From positions 1,320,001 through 1,384,000 of the forward strand of contig NZ_CP021768.1 of assembly GCF_002192255.1 (NCBI RefSeq): a stretch of DNA of 64,000 nucleotides. The letters are read 5' to 3'. A program made the translations under genes and the position numbers. A model generated the notes under the pieces. The model did no database searches, was not told where the DNA came from, and saw only the letters and a list, made by a program, of their open reading frames with translations. How positions within the stretch are numbered: the first letter of the stretch is position 1; each line of letters starts with the position of its first letter. This document shows, piece by piece, positions 16,260-23,944 of this stretch. This stretch comes from Stenotrophomonas sp. WZN-1 (lineage in GTDB: Bacteria > Pseudomonadota > Gammaproteobacteria > Xanthomonadales > Xanthomonadaceae).

Positions 16260-18097
16260 TTGGCTGGCGACATTCTGCTGGAAGCCGGCAAGGCGCACGT
16301 GGCCGACCGTAGCAAGAGCAGCAATGCCGGCGCCGAGGTCATCGCCGAGAGCATGTCCAAGAACAGCCAGGTGGGTGGCCGCGTGCAGGTGTCATTCGGT
16401 ACCGCGTGGAATCCCGACGGTTACGCCAGTGCAGGCAAGTCCAGCGGCAGCTATCAGGGTGTTGGCCAGCAGAGCGGCCTGTTTGCCGGCAATGGCGGGT
16501 ACCACGTCGATGCCGGCCACGTGAATCTGGTGGGCGGCGCGATTACCAGCACCAATGCGGGCAACAGTGAACTGACTGCGGATTCGCTGACGTTCACCGA
16601 CCTGCAGAACCACATGGACTACGCAGCCAGCTCCGGCAGCATCAGTGGTGGTGCGGGCGGGGAGATGGATGGCTGGACGCCCAAGCCGGGAACTGCCGCA
16701 CCCCGAGGTGGTCCGGGCCTGCCGATGATGGAAAAGGGCAGCGACAGCAGCTCCACCCTTGCCACCTTGACCGAGGGCAACATCACAATCGGTGGCAAGC
16801 AGACGTCGGCGGCTGAGCTGGGCATCAACACCGATGCCAGTGGAGCGCACCGTGCGCTGGATGCATTGCCGGATGCCAGCAAGCTGCTGGCGGACCAGCA
16901 GGCGATGGCGGCCGCGGCGGGGACGGTGATGGCCACCAGCCAGCAGATCGCCTGGGATATTGGCAGTGCAGATGCGAAGAAGATCACGGATAAATATCGG
17001 GAGCCGATGAGTCCCGAAGAGAGACGGGCGTTGGATGCGCTTCCTTCGGGCGAGCAGTTCAAGCGCCTCGTGGCGTTCGATGCATCCTACCCGGATGCGC
17101 TGGTGACCCAGCAGAAGTGGGCCCCTGATGGCGTCTATGGGCGCGCGCTCGGCGCAGTGACCAGCGCGTTGGTCGGTGGCGTTGAAGGGCAGGGGCTGGG
17201 TCAGCTGGGTTCCAACGCGCTGGCGGCGTATGCAGCTGAACTGATCGGCAAGACGTTTGACCCGAACAAGCAGAGTGCTGTGCCTAGCGAGGCCATGCAG
17301 ATGCTGTCGCACGCGCTGCTGGGCGCGCTGTTGGCAGAGGCCAATGGTGGCAAGGCGGGAAGTGGGGCGTTGGCGGCCGGTGGTGGTGAGTTGGCAGCCA
17401 AGGTCCTGACGGACACGTTGTTTGGCGGCAACCCGGCGAATCTCAGCCCGCAGCAAAGGGAGGCGGTTCTGGGGCTTTCACAGGCGGTGGGAGCGCTGGC
17501 GGCTGGGCTGTCGGGACAGGATCTGGCTGGGATCGCGTTGAATGCGGGGATTGCCAAGAATTCGGTTGAGAACAACTTCCTTACAGAGGACCAGGCTCGT
17601 GTACTGAAGCAGCAGCTCGACGAGTGCGGCGGCGACACGTCATGCCAGAAGACGGTGCGCGACGTTGCCAAGCAATTGTCGGAGAGAATGGATTACGAGC
17701 TGCTCTCGGTGTGCACTGCGAACTCAGCGAGCCCGGCGTGTCAGGCGTTTGTCAATGCGGCCGTTTCGTACAAGTTTGGCTTGTGGCCTGGAGAGCTTGG
17801 GCTGTTCGATGATCTCGGCCGCAGTAGCGAGGCGCATTCTTCGTTTGCCCACTCCATGAATGGATGTGCCTATCGTGAGCTGATATTTGAGAACGGGGGG
17901 ATCCAGCCGGTCTATATCCTGCCCCAGGAACACACTGTAGCTGCACTGGCGGAGTGGACCGGGAATCTCGATAGGACGATCGATCAGTACGGCCTCTTCT
18001 CGAAGGAATCGTCAGCTGAGCTGGGGCTTGGACTTGCGAAGGTACTGCTTCGAAAATGTGGCGCTGTTACCATAATCGAAGGGAGCGGAGGCTTCGG
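16152..18097 (+). repeat. Direct repeat copy B (shared by the two orphan cassettes)
   Basis: Second copy of the segment at 13286-15446. Relative to copy A it lacks about 80 codons just after NAGAEV: copy A continues GVGVSVGAQ and rejoins at IAESMSKNSQ, whereas copy B joins directly. It also has the stop codon and single-base deletion near its 5' end. The central pretoxin segment (about 16960-17480) is diverged from copy A, while the flanks remain nearly identical, a mosaic typical of recombination between cdiA alleles. Confidence 0.8.
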
Positions 18098-18395
18098 GAA
18101 GGGGGCGAAGGCGGGCAGTTCCGAAGCACTGCCGCGAGCGACGTCTGGGCCAGTCTATGCAACGAATAAGGAGGCGACTGCCGCTGCCACGGCTTTGGGC
18201 TTTAGGCGTGTAAAGGAGACTGCTCACGATGGTGAGCTTGTCTTTACTAATGGAAAGATATTTATTTCAAGGGATGTGGGTGGCCATAGTGGTGGTGCTT
18301 GGAAGGCAGCGACATCGGTGAAGGCGCTAGGTAGCCGAGATACCCGGCTTGGTACGTTTGATTCCAGTTTGAAAAGGATAGGGGGGGGACTTTGA
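16260..18395 (+). CDS. Orphan CdiA cassette 2: truncated exoprotein with Ntox21-like tip
   Basis: A 711-codon open frame whose only upstream initiators are a TTG at 16260 and internal codons, so it is best read as a cassette fragment and not a normal gene. It has a shortened FHA-2 segment, a pretoxin domain ending NSVENNFL near residue 440, and then the same four-cysteine entry region as cassette 1 (ECGGDTSCQ, SVCTANSASPACQ). The last ~90 residues differ: PVYATNKEATAAATALGF, GELVFTNGKIFISRD, GHSGGAWKAA and LGSRDTRLGTFD. This pattern of N..A...A..LG, GK..IS.D, H.GG.WK and GT(Y/F) is what I associate with the 'novel toxin 21' class of polymorphic toxins, thought to be RNases; that name is a moderate-confidence recollection. 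Its stop overlaps the next gene. Confidence 0.65.
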   Translation: MAGDILLEAGKAHVADRSKSSNAGAEVIAESMSKNSQVGGRVQVSFGTAWNPDGYASAGKSSGSYQGVGQQSGLFAGNGGYHVDAGHVNLVGGAITSTNAGNSELTADSLTFTDLQNHMDYAASSGSISGGAGGEMDGWTPKPGTAAPRGGPGLPMMEKGSDSSSTLATLTEGNITIGGKQTSAAELGINTDASGAHRALDALPDASKLLADQQAMAAAAGTVMATSQQIAWDIGSADAKKITDKYREPMSPEERRALDALPSGEQFKRLVAFDASYPDALVTQQKWAPDGVYGRALGAVTSALVGGVEGQGLGQLGSNALAAYAAELIGKTFDPNKQSAVPSEAMQMLSHALLGALLAEANGGKAGSGALAAGGGELAAKVLTDTLFGGNPANLSPQQREAVLGLSQAVGALAAGLSGQDLAGIALNAGIAKNSVENNFLTEDQARVLKQQLDECGGDTSCQKTVRDVAKQLSERMDYELLSVCTANSASPACQAFVNAAVSYKFGLWPGELGLFDDLGRSSEAHSSFAHSMNGCAYRELIFENGGIQPVYILPQEHTVAALAEWTGNLDRTIDQYGLFSKESSAELGLGLAKVLLRKCGAVTIIEGSGGFGKGAKAGSSEALPRATSGPVYATNKEATAAATALGFRRVKETAHDGELVFTNGKIFISRDVGGHSGGAWKAATSVKALGSRDTRLGTFDSSLKRIGGGL

Positions 18396-18580
18396 GTGGG
18401 TCTTCTTGGGTAGTTCGTGGTAAGACAATCAAGGATTTAATTGAGGAGCTTATGACTTTTGAGGATCAAGGCATGTATGTAGAGATTTCAGTTGATGGTG
18501 GTGATACCGTTCGGCCGATAAGCTTGGTTGGGAAGGATGGAGGGAAGTGCGTGCTGTTCTATTTCGGTGATGACGCTTAG
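18392..18580 (+). CDS. Small putative immunity protein for cassette 2 toxin
   Basis: A 62-residue acidic protein beginning with TTG, which overlaps the cassette 2 TGA by 4 bases (TTGA), with a run of G residues just upstream as ribosome binding site. The only other initiator in the frame is an ATG 20 codons in, which would remove a third of the protein. The sequence has the pattern KTIKDLIEELMTFEDQGMYV then PISLVGKDGGKC, a compact alpha/beta layout with no membrane segment. Translational coupling to a toxin tip and small size make it the likely cognate immunity gene. Base composition is AT-richer than the surrounding chromosome. Confidence 0.65.
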   Translation: MSGSSWVVRGKTIKDLIEELMTFEDQGMYVEISVDGGDTVRPISLVGKDGGKCVLFYFGDDA

Positions 18581-18623
18581 TGCTAGGTATTTCCTCAGTC
18601 TGTCTTTCTGGGCTGATTCTTGA

Positions 18624-19088
18624 GTGTCATTGCCTCTGGCTGGGCTCAGGTGCGATAATGAAGTTTCGCGGGCGGCATCCGGGGGTGCAATTGAATATAT
18701 TTACCGGGGAATGAGTGTGAGAGGATGGGGTTACCTGGATTATTTGAATTCCATAAGGGTCGATGTTGCTGAGGGCTTGGAGGTGCTTGGGTATGATGTG
18801 TTTCAGTCATTGTATTTTGCGTATAGCTCTCTCGAGCTTAAGCTTCAGCATGATCCCGATGAGGTTGTTTTTGCGTTGACTGCCGTTCTTGTGGTCATTA
18901 TGGAGCGGGGGGTTCTGCCAGAATATAAAGATACGGATGAGTTCGTAGTTGGATTTATGGGTTGCTGTGCGGGGGGGGGGGTTGGGGCTGGCGCTGCGTT
19001 GCTGCAGGGTGATGATCGGGATCTCTTTAATGGCGATGTCGAGAGGGTGGTCGCCGCATTTGGGGGTATGGGGATTTGTCGGAAGTGA
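18624..19088 (+). CDS. Hypothetical protein, possible stranded immunity gene
   Basis: A 154-codon ORF starting at GTG 18624; an internal ATG at about 18711 (GMSVRGWG) could be the real start, giving about 125 residues. The sequence is acidic with a C-terminal glycine stretch (CCAGGGVGAGAALL). It has no recognised domain and sits in the AT-rich tail of the orphan cassette array. Context suggests an immunity gene left behind by a lost toxin cassette, but this is inference. A G9 run near 18969-18978 lies in the frame and could be slippage-prone or a sequencing-sensitive site. Confidence 0.4.
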   Translation: MSLPLAGLRCDNEVSRAASGGAIEYIYRGMSVRGWGYLDYLNSIRVDVAEGLEVLGYDVFQSLYFAYSSLELKLQHDPDEVVFALTAVLVVIMERGVLPEYKDTDEFVVGFMGCCAGGGVGAGAALLQGDDRDLFNGDVERVVAAFGGMGICRK

Positions 19089-19091
19089 TGA

Positions 19092-19408
19092 GTGAATTCC
19101 TTTCGGTTTTTGATTGGAGGCTATTTGAGATTTGAGGATGCGCACGCGGTGATGTTGGAGTGGATTGGGGGGGGGCTTACCGTCGGTTTCGATGCATTTG
19201 ATGCTCGATTTATGACCGTCGTCTACATCGCGACTGCTGCATATGCTGGTGGCATTACTGCAGCGCGAGTGGCTGGAAAAATGCGTTTTATATCAATCGT
19301 TACGAACCGCAAAACGGTCCGCTGGACCTTCCGGGGCTACAGAGGCAGTTCCTGCCGCTCGAGGATGAGCCGAAGCAGATCGTGACTGCAATCTGCGTTG
19401 TGGCTTGA
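19092..19408 (+). pseudogene. Frameshifted remnant of a small gene
   Basis: From GTG 19092 the frame reads MNSFRFLIGGYLRFEDAH and continues to about 19280, then becomes an arginine/serine-rich tail ending at 19385, which looks out of frame. A different frame over 19271-19408 reads GWKNAFYINRYEP, then QNGPLDLPGLQRQFLPLEDE and PKQIVTAI to TGA 19408, which looks like authentic protein. The switch falls at or near the A5 run at 19277-19281. The simplest reading is one gene of about 100 codons broken by a small indel. It follows the previous ORF closely and is probably another immunity-type remnant; the family is not recognised. Confidence 0.4.
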
Positions 19409-19538
19409 GGGTGTTTCTGGTCGTTGCATTGAGTTCGTGAAGAGCCGCGCTTGAATGCAGGTAGCGGCACCTCAATGGCCGGGATGCTACGCGGGAATCG
19501 GTCTTGAGTGATTTCGTGTCGAGTTTGGATAGAAGATA

Positions 19539-20426
19539 ATGAGAGCAAGGATTGAACCCACCTTCGGTGGCGCCGACGGTGAAGCAGTACAGCGCACAGA
19601 TGCAGCCTCCGATGGGCTGAGCGAAAAGGATGCACTGGCGATCGTGGTAGGAGACAGGTTCTCCGCCTATCTCCACTACTGGAGGCTGTACGAAGCAAGC
19701 GGCAGGGCGCCAAGGCGATGGAACTGGCCGGCATTCCTGTTCTCGTCACTCTGGTTCTTCTTCCGGCGCATGCATGCGTGGGGCGCGATCTGGTTCATCC
19801 TTTCGCCGTTGATGATGACCACCTTCGCGCTGCTGGGGCTGCCATGGTTGTCCTTGCTCTCTTTCGTGGTGTTTCGCGTACTTGCAGGAATCCTGGCGAA
19901 TCCGCTGTACCTGGCGCACTGTCGAAGGATTGTCCGCAAGGTTGATGCCGAGCATCGCGGGGCACATCGTCGGCACCTTGAACTGCAGAAGGCTGGCGGC
20001 GTCAGCTACACCGCTCTGGTGATCGCCTTGGCGGTAACGGCCTCACAGAACACCCTGATCAATCTGATCGTCCGTTCGCTATCAGAGCCAACGCCCACGC
20101 AGTCTGCTGTGTACGTGGCGGCGAACCCGCCGGATCTGCCGGACCCGCAGATAGAGGAAGCAGAGCGGGTGGCGTACCAGGAGCAAATGAGTGCGATCGC
20201 AATGACGGCGTGGCCAGCGGGCGTTCCAACGGAGGGCAATGCCTGCATTGTCGAACTGCGTTTGGCGCCCCCGGGGCGCGTTCTGGAGGCCACTGTTCTG
20301 GAACCCTGCACGTTGAACGACGCCCAACGCGAGATGATGCTGGGTGAAATCAGGCGCACGGACTTCACGATCGAGGGGAAGATGCGGTTCTTCAACAGGC
20401 ATACCCTTATCGACTTGCACAAGTAA
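19539..20426 (+). CDS. DUF2628-type inner-membrane protein
   Basis: A 295-residue protein. Residues about 55-75 read RRWNWPAFLFSSLWFFFRRM, the tryptophan/phenylalanine-rich signature that opens DUF2628 domains. It is followed by two hydrophobic segments (AIWFILSPLMMTTFALLGL and LSLLSFVVFRVLAGILA) and a basic loop. A further hydrophobic stretch near residue 155-175 precedes a soluble C-terminal domain of about 110 residues. The start ATG at 19539 lies just after AGAAG. The function of DUF2628 proteins is not established. The stop overlaps the next start (TAATG), so the two genes form a unit at the edge of the CDI island. Confidence 0.65.
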   Translation: MRARIEPTFGGADGEAVQRTDAASDGLSEKDALAIVVGDRFSAYLHYWRLYEASGRAPRRWNWPAFLFSSLWFFFRRMHAWGAIWFILSPLMMTTFALLGLPWLSLLSFVVFRVLAGILANPLYLAHCRRIVRKVDAEHRGAHRRHLELQKAGGVSYTALVIALAVTASQNTLINLIVRSLSEPTPTQSAVYVAANPPDLPDPQIEEAERVAYQEQMSAIAMTAWPAGVPTEGNACIVELRLAPPGRVLEATVLEPCTLNDAQREMMLGEIRRTDFTIEGKMRFFNRHTLIDLHK

Positions 20427-20818
20427 TGAGCATTTCGCTGTTTCTCGAAGTCGAAACCGGTGCCGATCTGGGTGACGTACTGCACGCCCTGGATTCGATC
20501 CAGGCCGAGTACTCCGACGGTACTGACGGTCTGCATGGGTATCTTGCAGTGTCCAACACCGGCTTCGGGTTCGGCATCGTCGACCCGCCGGAGGCGCTCG
20601 TAGCGGAAGGGATTGAAGCCGAGTGGCAGGTGGGCCTGCTCGGCTCGTTTCATTTCCGCGCGAGCGGGTTTGAAAGCGCCTGGGAGGAAATCTGCCGCTT
20701 CACAAAGCGCTACGCCGCGACGTGCGGGTACCGGTTTGTGCTTTCGTTCCAGTTCGAGAGCGTCTATGCGGCAAGACTCGGGAAGGATCTGGTCTTCCCG
20801 GGGCCTGCTGCACCGTAA
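20426..20818 (+). CDS. Hypothetical small soluble protein
   Basis: A 130-residue protein whose ATG shares its A with the upstream TAA, so translation is probably coupled to the DUF2628 gene. It has no signal peptide or membrane segment, and reads like a compact alpha/beta protein with a glycine-rich turn (SNTGFGFGIVDPP) and an aromatic C-terminal half. No family is recognised. Position beside the CDI locus leaves open that it is an immunity or accessory protein. Confidence 0.5.
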   Translation: MSISLFLEVETGADLGDVLHALDSIQAEYSDGTDGLHGYLAVSNTGFGFGIVDPPEALVAEGIEAEWQVGLLGSFHFRASGFESAWEEICRFTKRYAATCGYRFVLSFQFESVYAARLGKDLVFPGPAAP

Positions 20819-20970
20819 TGCCGGATAGCGGGGGGGCAGGCCCCGGCCTGATCCCATTCGCGCTACCCGTGGCGATATACCTTATGGATATAACGCCTTC
20901 GTGGGTCGTCTGATTTCACACCTGTCTGCACAGTTCCAGAGTTTTGGATCGATATAATAATATCGGCCCA

Positions 20971-20997
20971 TAAAGTTTCCCCTGCCTGCGCCGCCAT
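20971..20997 (+). promoter_or_regulatory. Candidate FliA (sigma-28) promoter for the chemoreceptor
   Basis: TAAAGTTT at 20971-20978 matches the sigma-28 -35 consensus exactly. After an 11-base spacer comes GCCGCCAT at 20990-20997, which matches 5 of 8 bases of the -10 consensus GCCGATAA. The start codon of the chemoreceptor follows at 21029. Chemotaxis receptors are commonly in the flagellar late class, which makes this placement sensible; the -10 is imperfect. Confidence 0.5.
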
Positions 20998-21028
20998 CGA
21001 TCGTACGGCCATGATCAAGGGAATTGAG

Positions 21029-23251
21029 ATGCTCGCCTTACGCAACCTCCGAGTGGGATCCCGGCTGGGTGCCGGGTTTGGACTGCTGCTGCTGTTCATC
21101 GTGGCCATCGTCGGCCTGGTGCTGTACGGGAATCACCTGAAGTCCGCCCAGTTCGAGAAAGTGGTGGACGTCAACATGGTGAAGATGCGGCTGTTGAACG
21201 ACATGCTGGATACCAACAACGCAGTGTTGATGCACCGCCGGCTGATGGTGATCAAGCGTGGCGAGGATTTCGACAAGGATTATCAGAAGGCGCAGGAGCT
21301 GTCGCGGACCTACGACGGCATCTGGGCCAAATACATCAAGATTCCACGTGACGCCACCGGCGATACCCTGGTTGCGAAGATCGACGCGGCACGCAAGGCG
21401 ACCGACGCCTCCACCCAGCATCTGCACGAGCGCATGAAGGCGGGTGATTTCGACGGCGCGGCCAAGGAACTGCTCGCCGAGCATGGGCTGGCAACCGCAT
21501 GGAACGAGGCGATCTCGACCCTGCTGCGGCACCAGGAAACCCTGACCGAACGCAGCCGTGAGGAATACCGCGCCACGGAAGCGTGGACCGGAACCCTGTC
21601 CATGGCCTTCGGTGTGCTCAGCCTGATTCTCGGCGCACTGGCCGCGTGGGCGATCACCCGCAGCCTGACCCGCCCCTTGGCGGGCGCGGTGAAGCTGGCC
21701 GATGGCATCGCCAACGGTCGCTTGGACAACAGCATCGACGCCTCCGGCAATGACGAGGTGACCCAGCTGCTCAGGTCGATGCAGCGCATGCAGGCGCAGC
21801 TGCAGTCGGTGATGGCGGCGCAGGGTGAGCTGGCGCGCCAGCACGATGCGGGCAGCCTCAGCTACCGCATGGACGAGAGTGCCTTCCCCGGCGACTACGG
21901 GCGCATGGTGCACGAGACCAATGCGCTGGTCGGCTCGCACGTGCAGGTGCAGAACCGGTTGATCGAGGTGATGAAGCACTACGCCCGTGGCGACCTGTCG
22001 GTGGACATGGATCCGCTGCCAGGCGAGAAGGCGGCGATCACCCAGGCCATGGACGAGACCAAGACCAGCCTGTCGGCGATCAACAGCGAGATCCGCCGGC
22101 TGGCGACGGCAGCGGCGGCGGGCGATTTCAGCCTGCGCGGCGATGAAGACCGCTTCGCCTATGATTTCCGCGACATGGTGGCCGGGCTCAATCGCCTGAT
22201 GCAGACCACCGACGAGAACCTGGTGCAGGTGTCGACTCTGCTGCAGGCGATATCGCGCGGCGACCTCACCGTGCGCATGCAGGGTGACTTCCACGGCGTG
22301 TTCGCCCGCATGCGCGATGACTGCAATGCCACCGTCGACCAGCTCAAGCAGATTGTCGGTCGCATCCAGTCCAGCGCGTCCAGCATCAACCTGGCGGCAG
22401 GCGAGATCGCCTCGGGCAACACCGATCTGTCGCGGCGTACCGAACAGCAGGCGGCGAACCTGGAAGAAACGGCTGCGTCGATGGAGGAGCTTACCTCTAC
22501 CGTGAAGCAGAACGCCGAGCATGCCCGCCAGGCCAACCAGCTTGCCATTGGCGCGCATGGTGTCGCCTCGCAGGGCGGCGAGGTGGTCGGACAGGTGGTC
22601 ACCACGATGTCGGCCATCGAAGCCTCGTCGAAGAAGATCGCCGAGATCATCAGCGTCATCGACGGCATCGCCTTCCAGACCAACATCCTGGCCTTGAACG
22701 CGGCGGTGGAAGCCGCGCGTGCCGGCGAACAGGGCAGGGGCTTTGCGGTGGTGGCCAGTGAGGTGCGCACGCTGGCACAGCGCTCGGCCGGTGCGGCCAA
22801 GGAGATCAAGGGCCTGATCGAGGATTCGGTCGGCAAGGTCGCCGATGGATCGGCGCTGGTCCGCCAGGCCGGCACCACGATGGGTGAGATCGTGGCCTCG
22901 GTGCAGCGCGTTACCGACATCATGGCTGACATCTCCGCCGCTTCGCAGGAGCAGAGCTCGGGCATCGAACAGGTGAACCAGGCGGTGGTACAGATGGACG
23001 AGACCACGCAGCAGAATGCGGCGCTGGTGGAAGAGGCCAGTGCGGCGGCACGCTCGATGGAAGAGCAGGCCAACCTGCTGGCCGAGGCGGTTTCGGTGTT
23101 CCGCACGGGTGCGGCGACGGCAGCGGCGGTGGTCCGCCCTGCATTGGCAGCGGTGGCTGCGACTGTCACCCCGGTGCGTCGGCCCGCTGCGCTCTCACCC
23201 CGCATCGAGCCTACACTGGCGGCCAACGCCGGTGGCTGGGAAGAGTTCTAG
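21029..23251 (+). CDS. Methyl-accepting chemotaxis protein with poly-HAMP linker
   Basis: A 740-residue transmembrane chemoreceptor. I chose ATG 21029 over 21011 because AAGGGA lies at the right distance before it. TM1 covers about residues 10-28 ([19 protein letters not shown]). A periplasmic four-helix bundle of about 155 residues follows, and TM2 lies near 185-205. A chain of HAMP-like units comes next, recognisable by repeated GDLSVDM, GDFSLRG and GDLTVRM motifs. The cytoplasmic signalling hairpin contains [20 protein letters not shown] and [16 protein letters not shown]. The protein ends GWEEF, resembling the tethering pentapeptide that recruits CheR/CheB. The ligand is unknown. A hairpin follows the gene. 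Confidence 0.93.
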   Translation: MLALRNLRVGSRLGAGFGLLLLFIVAIVGLVLYGNHLKSAQFEKVVDVNMVKMRLLNDMLDTNNAVLMHRRLMVIKRGEDFDKDYQKAQELSRTYDGIWAKYIKIPRDATGDTLVAKIDAARKATDASTQHLHERMKAGDFDGAAKELLAEHGLATAWNEAISTLLRHQETLTERSREEYRATEAWTGTLSMAFGVLSLILGALAAWAITRSLTRPLAGAVKLADGIANGRLDNSIDASGNDEVTQLLRSMQRMQAQLQSVMAAQGELARQHDAGSLSYRMDESAFPGDYGRMVHETNALVGSHVQVQNRLIEVMKHYARGDLSVDMDPLPGEKAAITQAMDETKTSLSAINSEIRRLATAAAAGDFSLRGDEDRFAYDFRDMVAGLNRLMQTTDENLVQVSTLLQAISRGDLTVRMQGDFHGVFARMRDDCNATVDQLKQIVGRIQSSASSINLAAGEIASGNTDLSRRTEQQAANLEETAASMEELTSTVKQNAEHARQANQLAIGAHGVASQGGEVVGQVVTTMSAIEASSKKIAEIISVIDGIAFQTNILALNAAVEAARAGEQGRGFAVVASEVRTLAQRSAGAAKEIKGLIEDSVGKVADGSALVRQAGTTMGEIVASVQRVTDIMADISAASQEQSSGIEQVNQAVVQMDETTQQNAALVEEASAAARSMEEQANLLAEAVSVFRTGAATAAAVVRPALAAVAATVTPVRRPAALSPRIEPTLAANAGGWEEF

Positions 23252-23277
23252 CAAGGCAGCACGCCGGTAGGGAGACG

Positions 23278-23310
23278 GCGCCCATCACGATGGCTGATCG
23301 TGATGGGCGC
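23278..23310 (+). terminator. Hairpin downstream of the chemoreceptor gene
   Basis: A perfect 14-base stem (GCGCCCATCACGAT at 23278-23291 paired with 23297-23310) with a GGCTG loop lies 27 bases after the chemoreceptor stop. The sequence after it (GGATCTTCTT) is only weakly T-rich, so it may be an attenuated or Rho-assisted terminator. Confidence 0.6.
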
Positions 23311-23423
23311 GGATCTTCTTCCTGAACGCGCGATGGCCGATGAGGCGGCGGACACGCGCATTTCACTTCCGGTTGCCAACCGCGGGAGGAGACTTGTGCC
23401 ATACCGGAACTCAGGAGATGGCC

Positions 23424-23786
23424 ATGAAGACCTCGACCCGATTGCTTGTACTGGGCACCCTGCTGGCGGCTTCGTCGGTGGCCGGCGCGCAGACCTATGG
23501 GCCGCGCGATGAGGGACGCAAGTTCAACGATGGCAGCCGCGTGGTCTGCAAGAACGTGGAAGTGCAGCGCAACTCGCGTGATCCGAACCGCATTGCCGGT
23601 ACTGCGACCGGCGCGGTGATCGGCGGCCTGCTGGGCAACCAGGTGGGCGGCGGCAATGGCAAGAAGCTCGCTACCGTGGCCGGTGCTGTTGCCGGTGGTG
23701 CGGCGGGCCGCCAGATCCAGGGCAACAGCCAGCAGAAGAACGGCGACCGCGTGGTCGAGCGCCGCTGCGAACGTGTCTATCGCTGA
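23424..23786 (+). CDS. Glycine-zipper 2TM domain outer-envelope protein
   Basis: A 120-residue exported protein. The ATG at 23424 is preferred because CAGGAG at about 23412-23416 is correctly spaced from it, while an ATG two codons earlier is too close. The signal peptide MKTSTRLLVLGTLLAASSVAGA is cut before QTYG. The mature protein contains a classical glycine zipper (GTATGAVIGGLLGNQVGGGNG then VAGAVAGGAAGRQIQ) as in the Rick_17kDa/SlyB-like 2TM family, and a basic C-terminus with paired cysteines. Such proteins sit in the envelope and are often stress-related; the role here is unknown. Confidence 0.8.
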   Translation: MKTSTRLLVLGTLLAASSVAGAQTYGPRDEGRKFNDGSRVVCKNVEVQRNSRDPNRIAGTATGAVIGGLLGNQVGGGNGKKLATVAGAVAGGAAGRQIQGNSQQKNGDRVVERRCERVYR

Positions 23787-23830
23787 TCGATCGCCGGCAG
23801 CCCCGTTTTCCCCTTCCACATCGCAGTACT

Positions 23831-23857
23831 CGAACGCCGGCCCTGCGCCGGCGTTCG
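23831..23857 (+). terminator. Hairpin after the glycine-zipper gene
   Basis: A perfect 10-base stem, CGAACGCCGG at 23831-23840 pairing with 23848-23857, with a 7-base loop, lies 45 bases beyond the stop codon. No strong T tract follows, so termination may rest on the larger hairpin just downstream. Confidence 0.55.
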
Positions 23858-23872
23858 TCGTTGCAGGAAAAG

Positions 23873-23944
23873 GGGACGGAGGGGATTAAGTCGCAATCCC
23901 CCCAACCGGCCGCTTACGACTTAATCCCCTCCGTCCCTTTTTTT
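23873..23944. terminator. Long 21-bp inverted repeat, bidirectional terminator between convergent genes
   Basis: Bases 23873-23893 pair perfectly with 23917-23937 (21 bp, 23-base loop). The right arm is followed by T7 on the plus strand, and the left arm is preceded by an A run, so either direction yields a stem plus U tract. It separates the forward glycine-zipper gene from the reverse export operon. The reverse permease ends inside it: its last codons (TEGIKS and stop) are read from the right arm and loop. Its shape suggests a dispersed repeat family. Confidence 0.75.

Noticed and set aside
12410..18395. Orphan cassettes read as independent functional exoprotein genes
   Set aside because: Both lack signal peptide and TPS domain. 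The first begins directly after an in-frame TAA, and the second has an amber codon and a frameshift at its 5' end and only a TTG initiator.
20950..20965. AT-rich CGATAT-AATA-ATATCG hairpin before the chemoreceptor
   Set aside because: The stem is only 6 bases and mostly A-T. It may be incidental, and the FliA-type element next to it is the better promoter signal.
19266..20970. Possible prophage or transposon boundary at the end of the CDI island
   Set aside because: No integrase, transposase, tRNA target or terminal inverted or direct repeats could be found around it.
23340..23423. 28-residue extension of the glycine-zipper protein
   Set aside because: A ribosome binding site and a complete signal peptide place the start at ATG 23424; the upstream part has no signal-like character.
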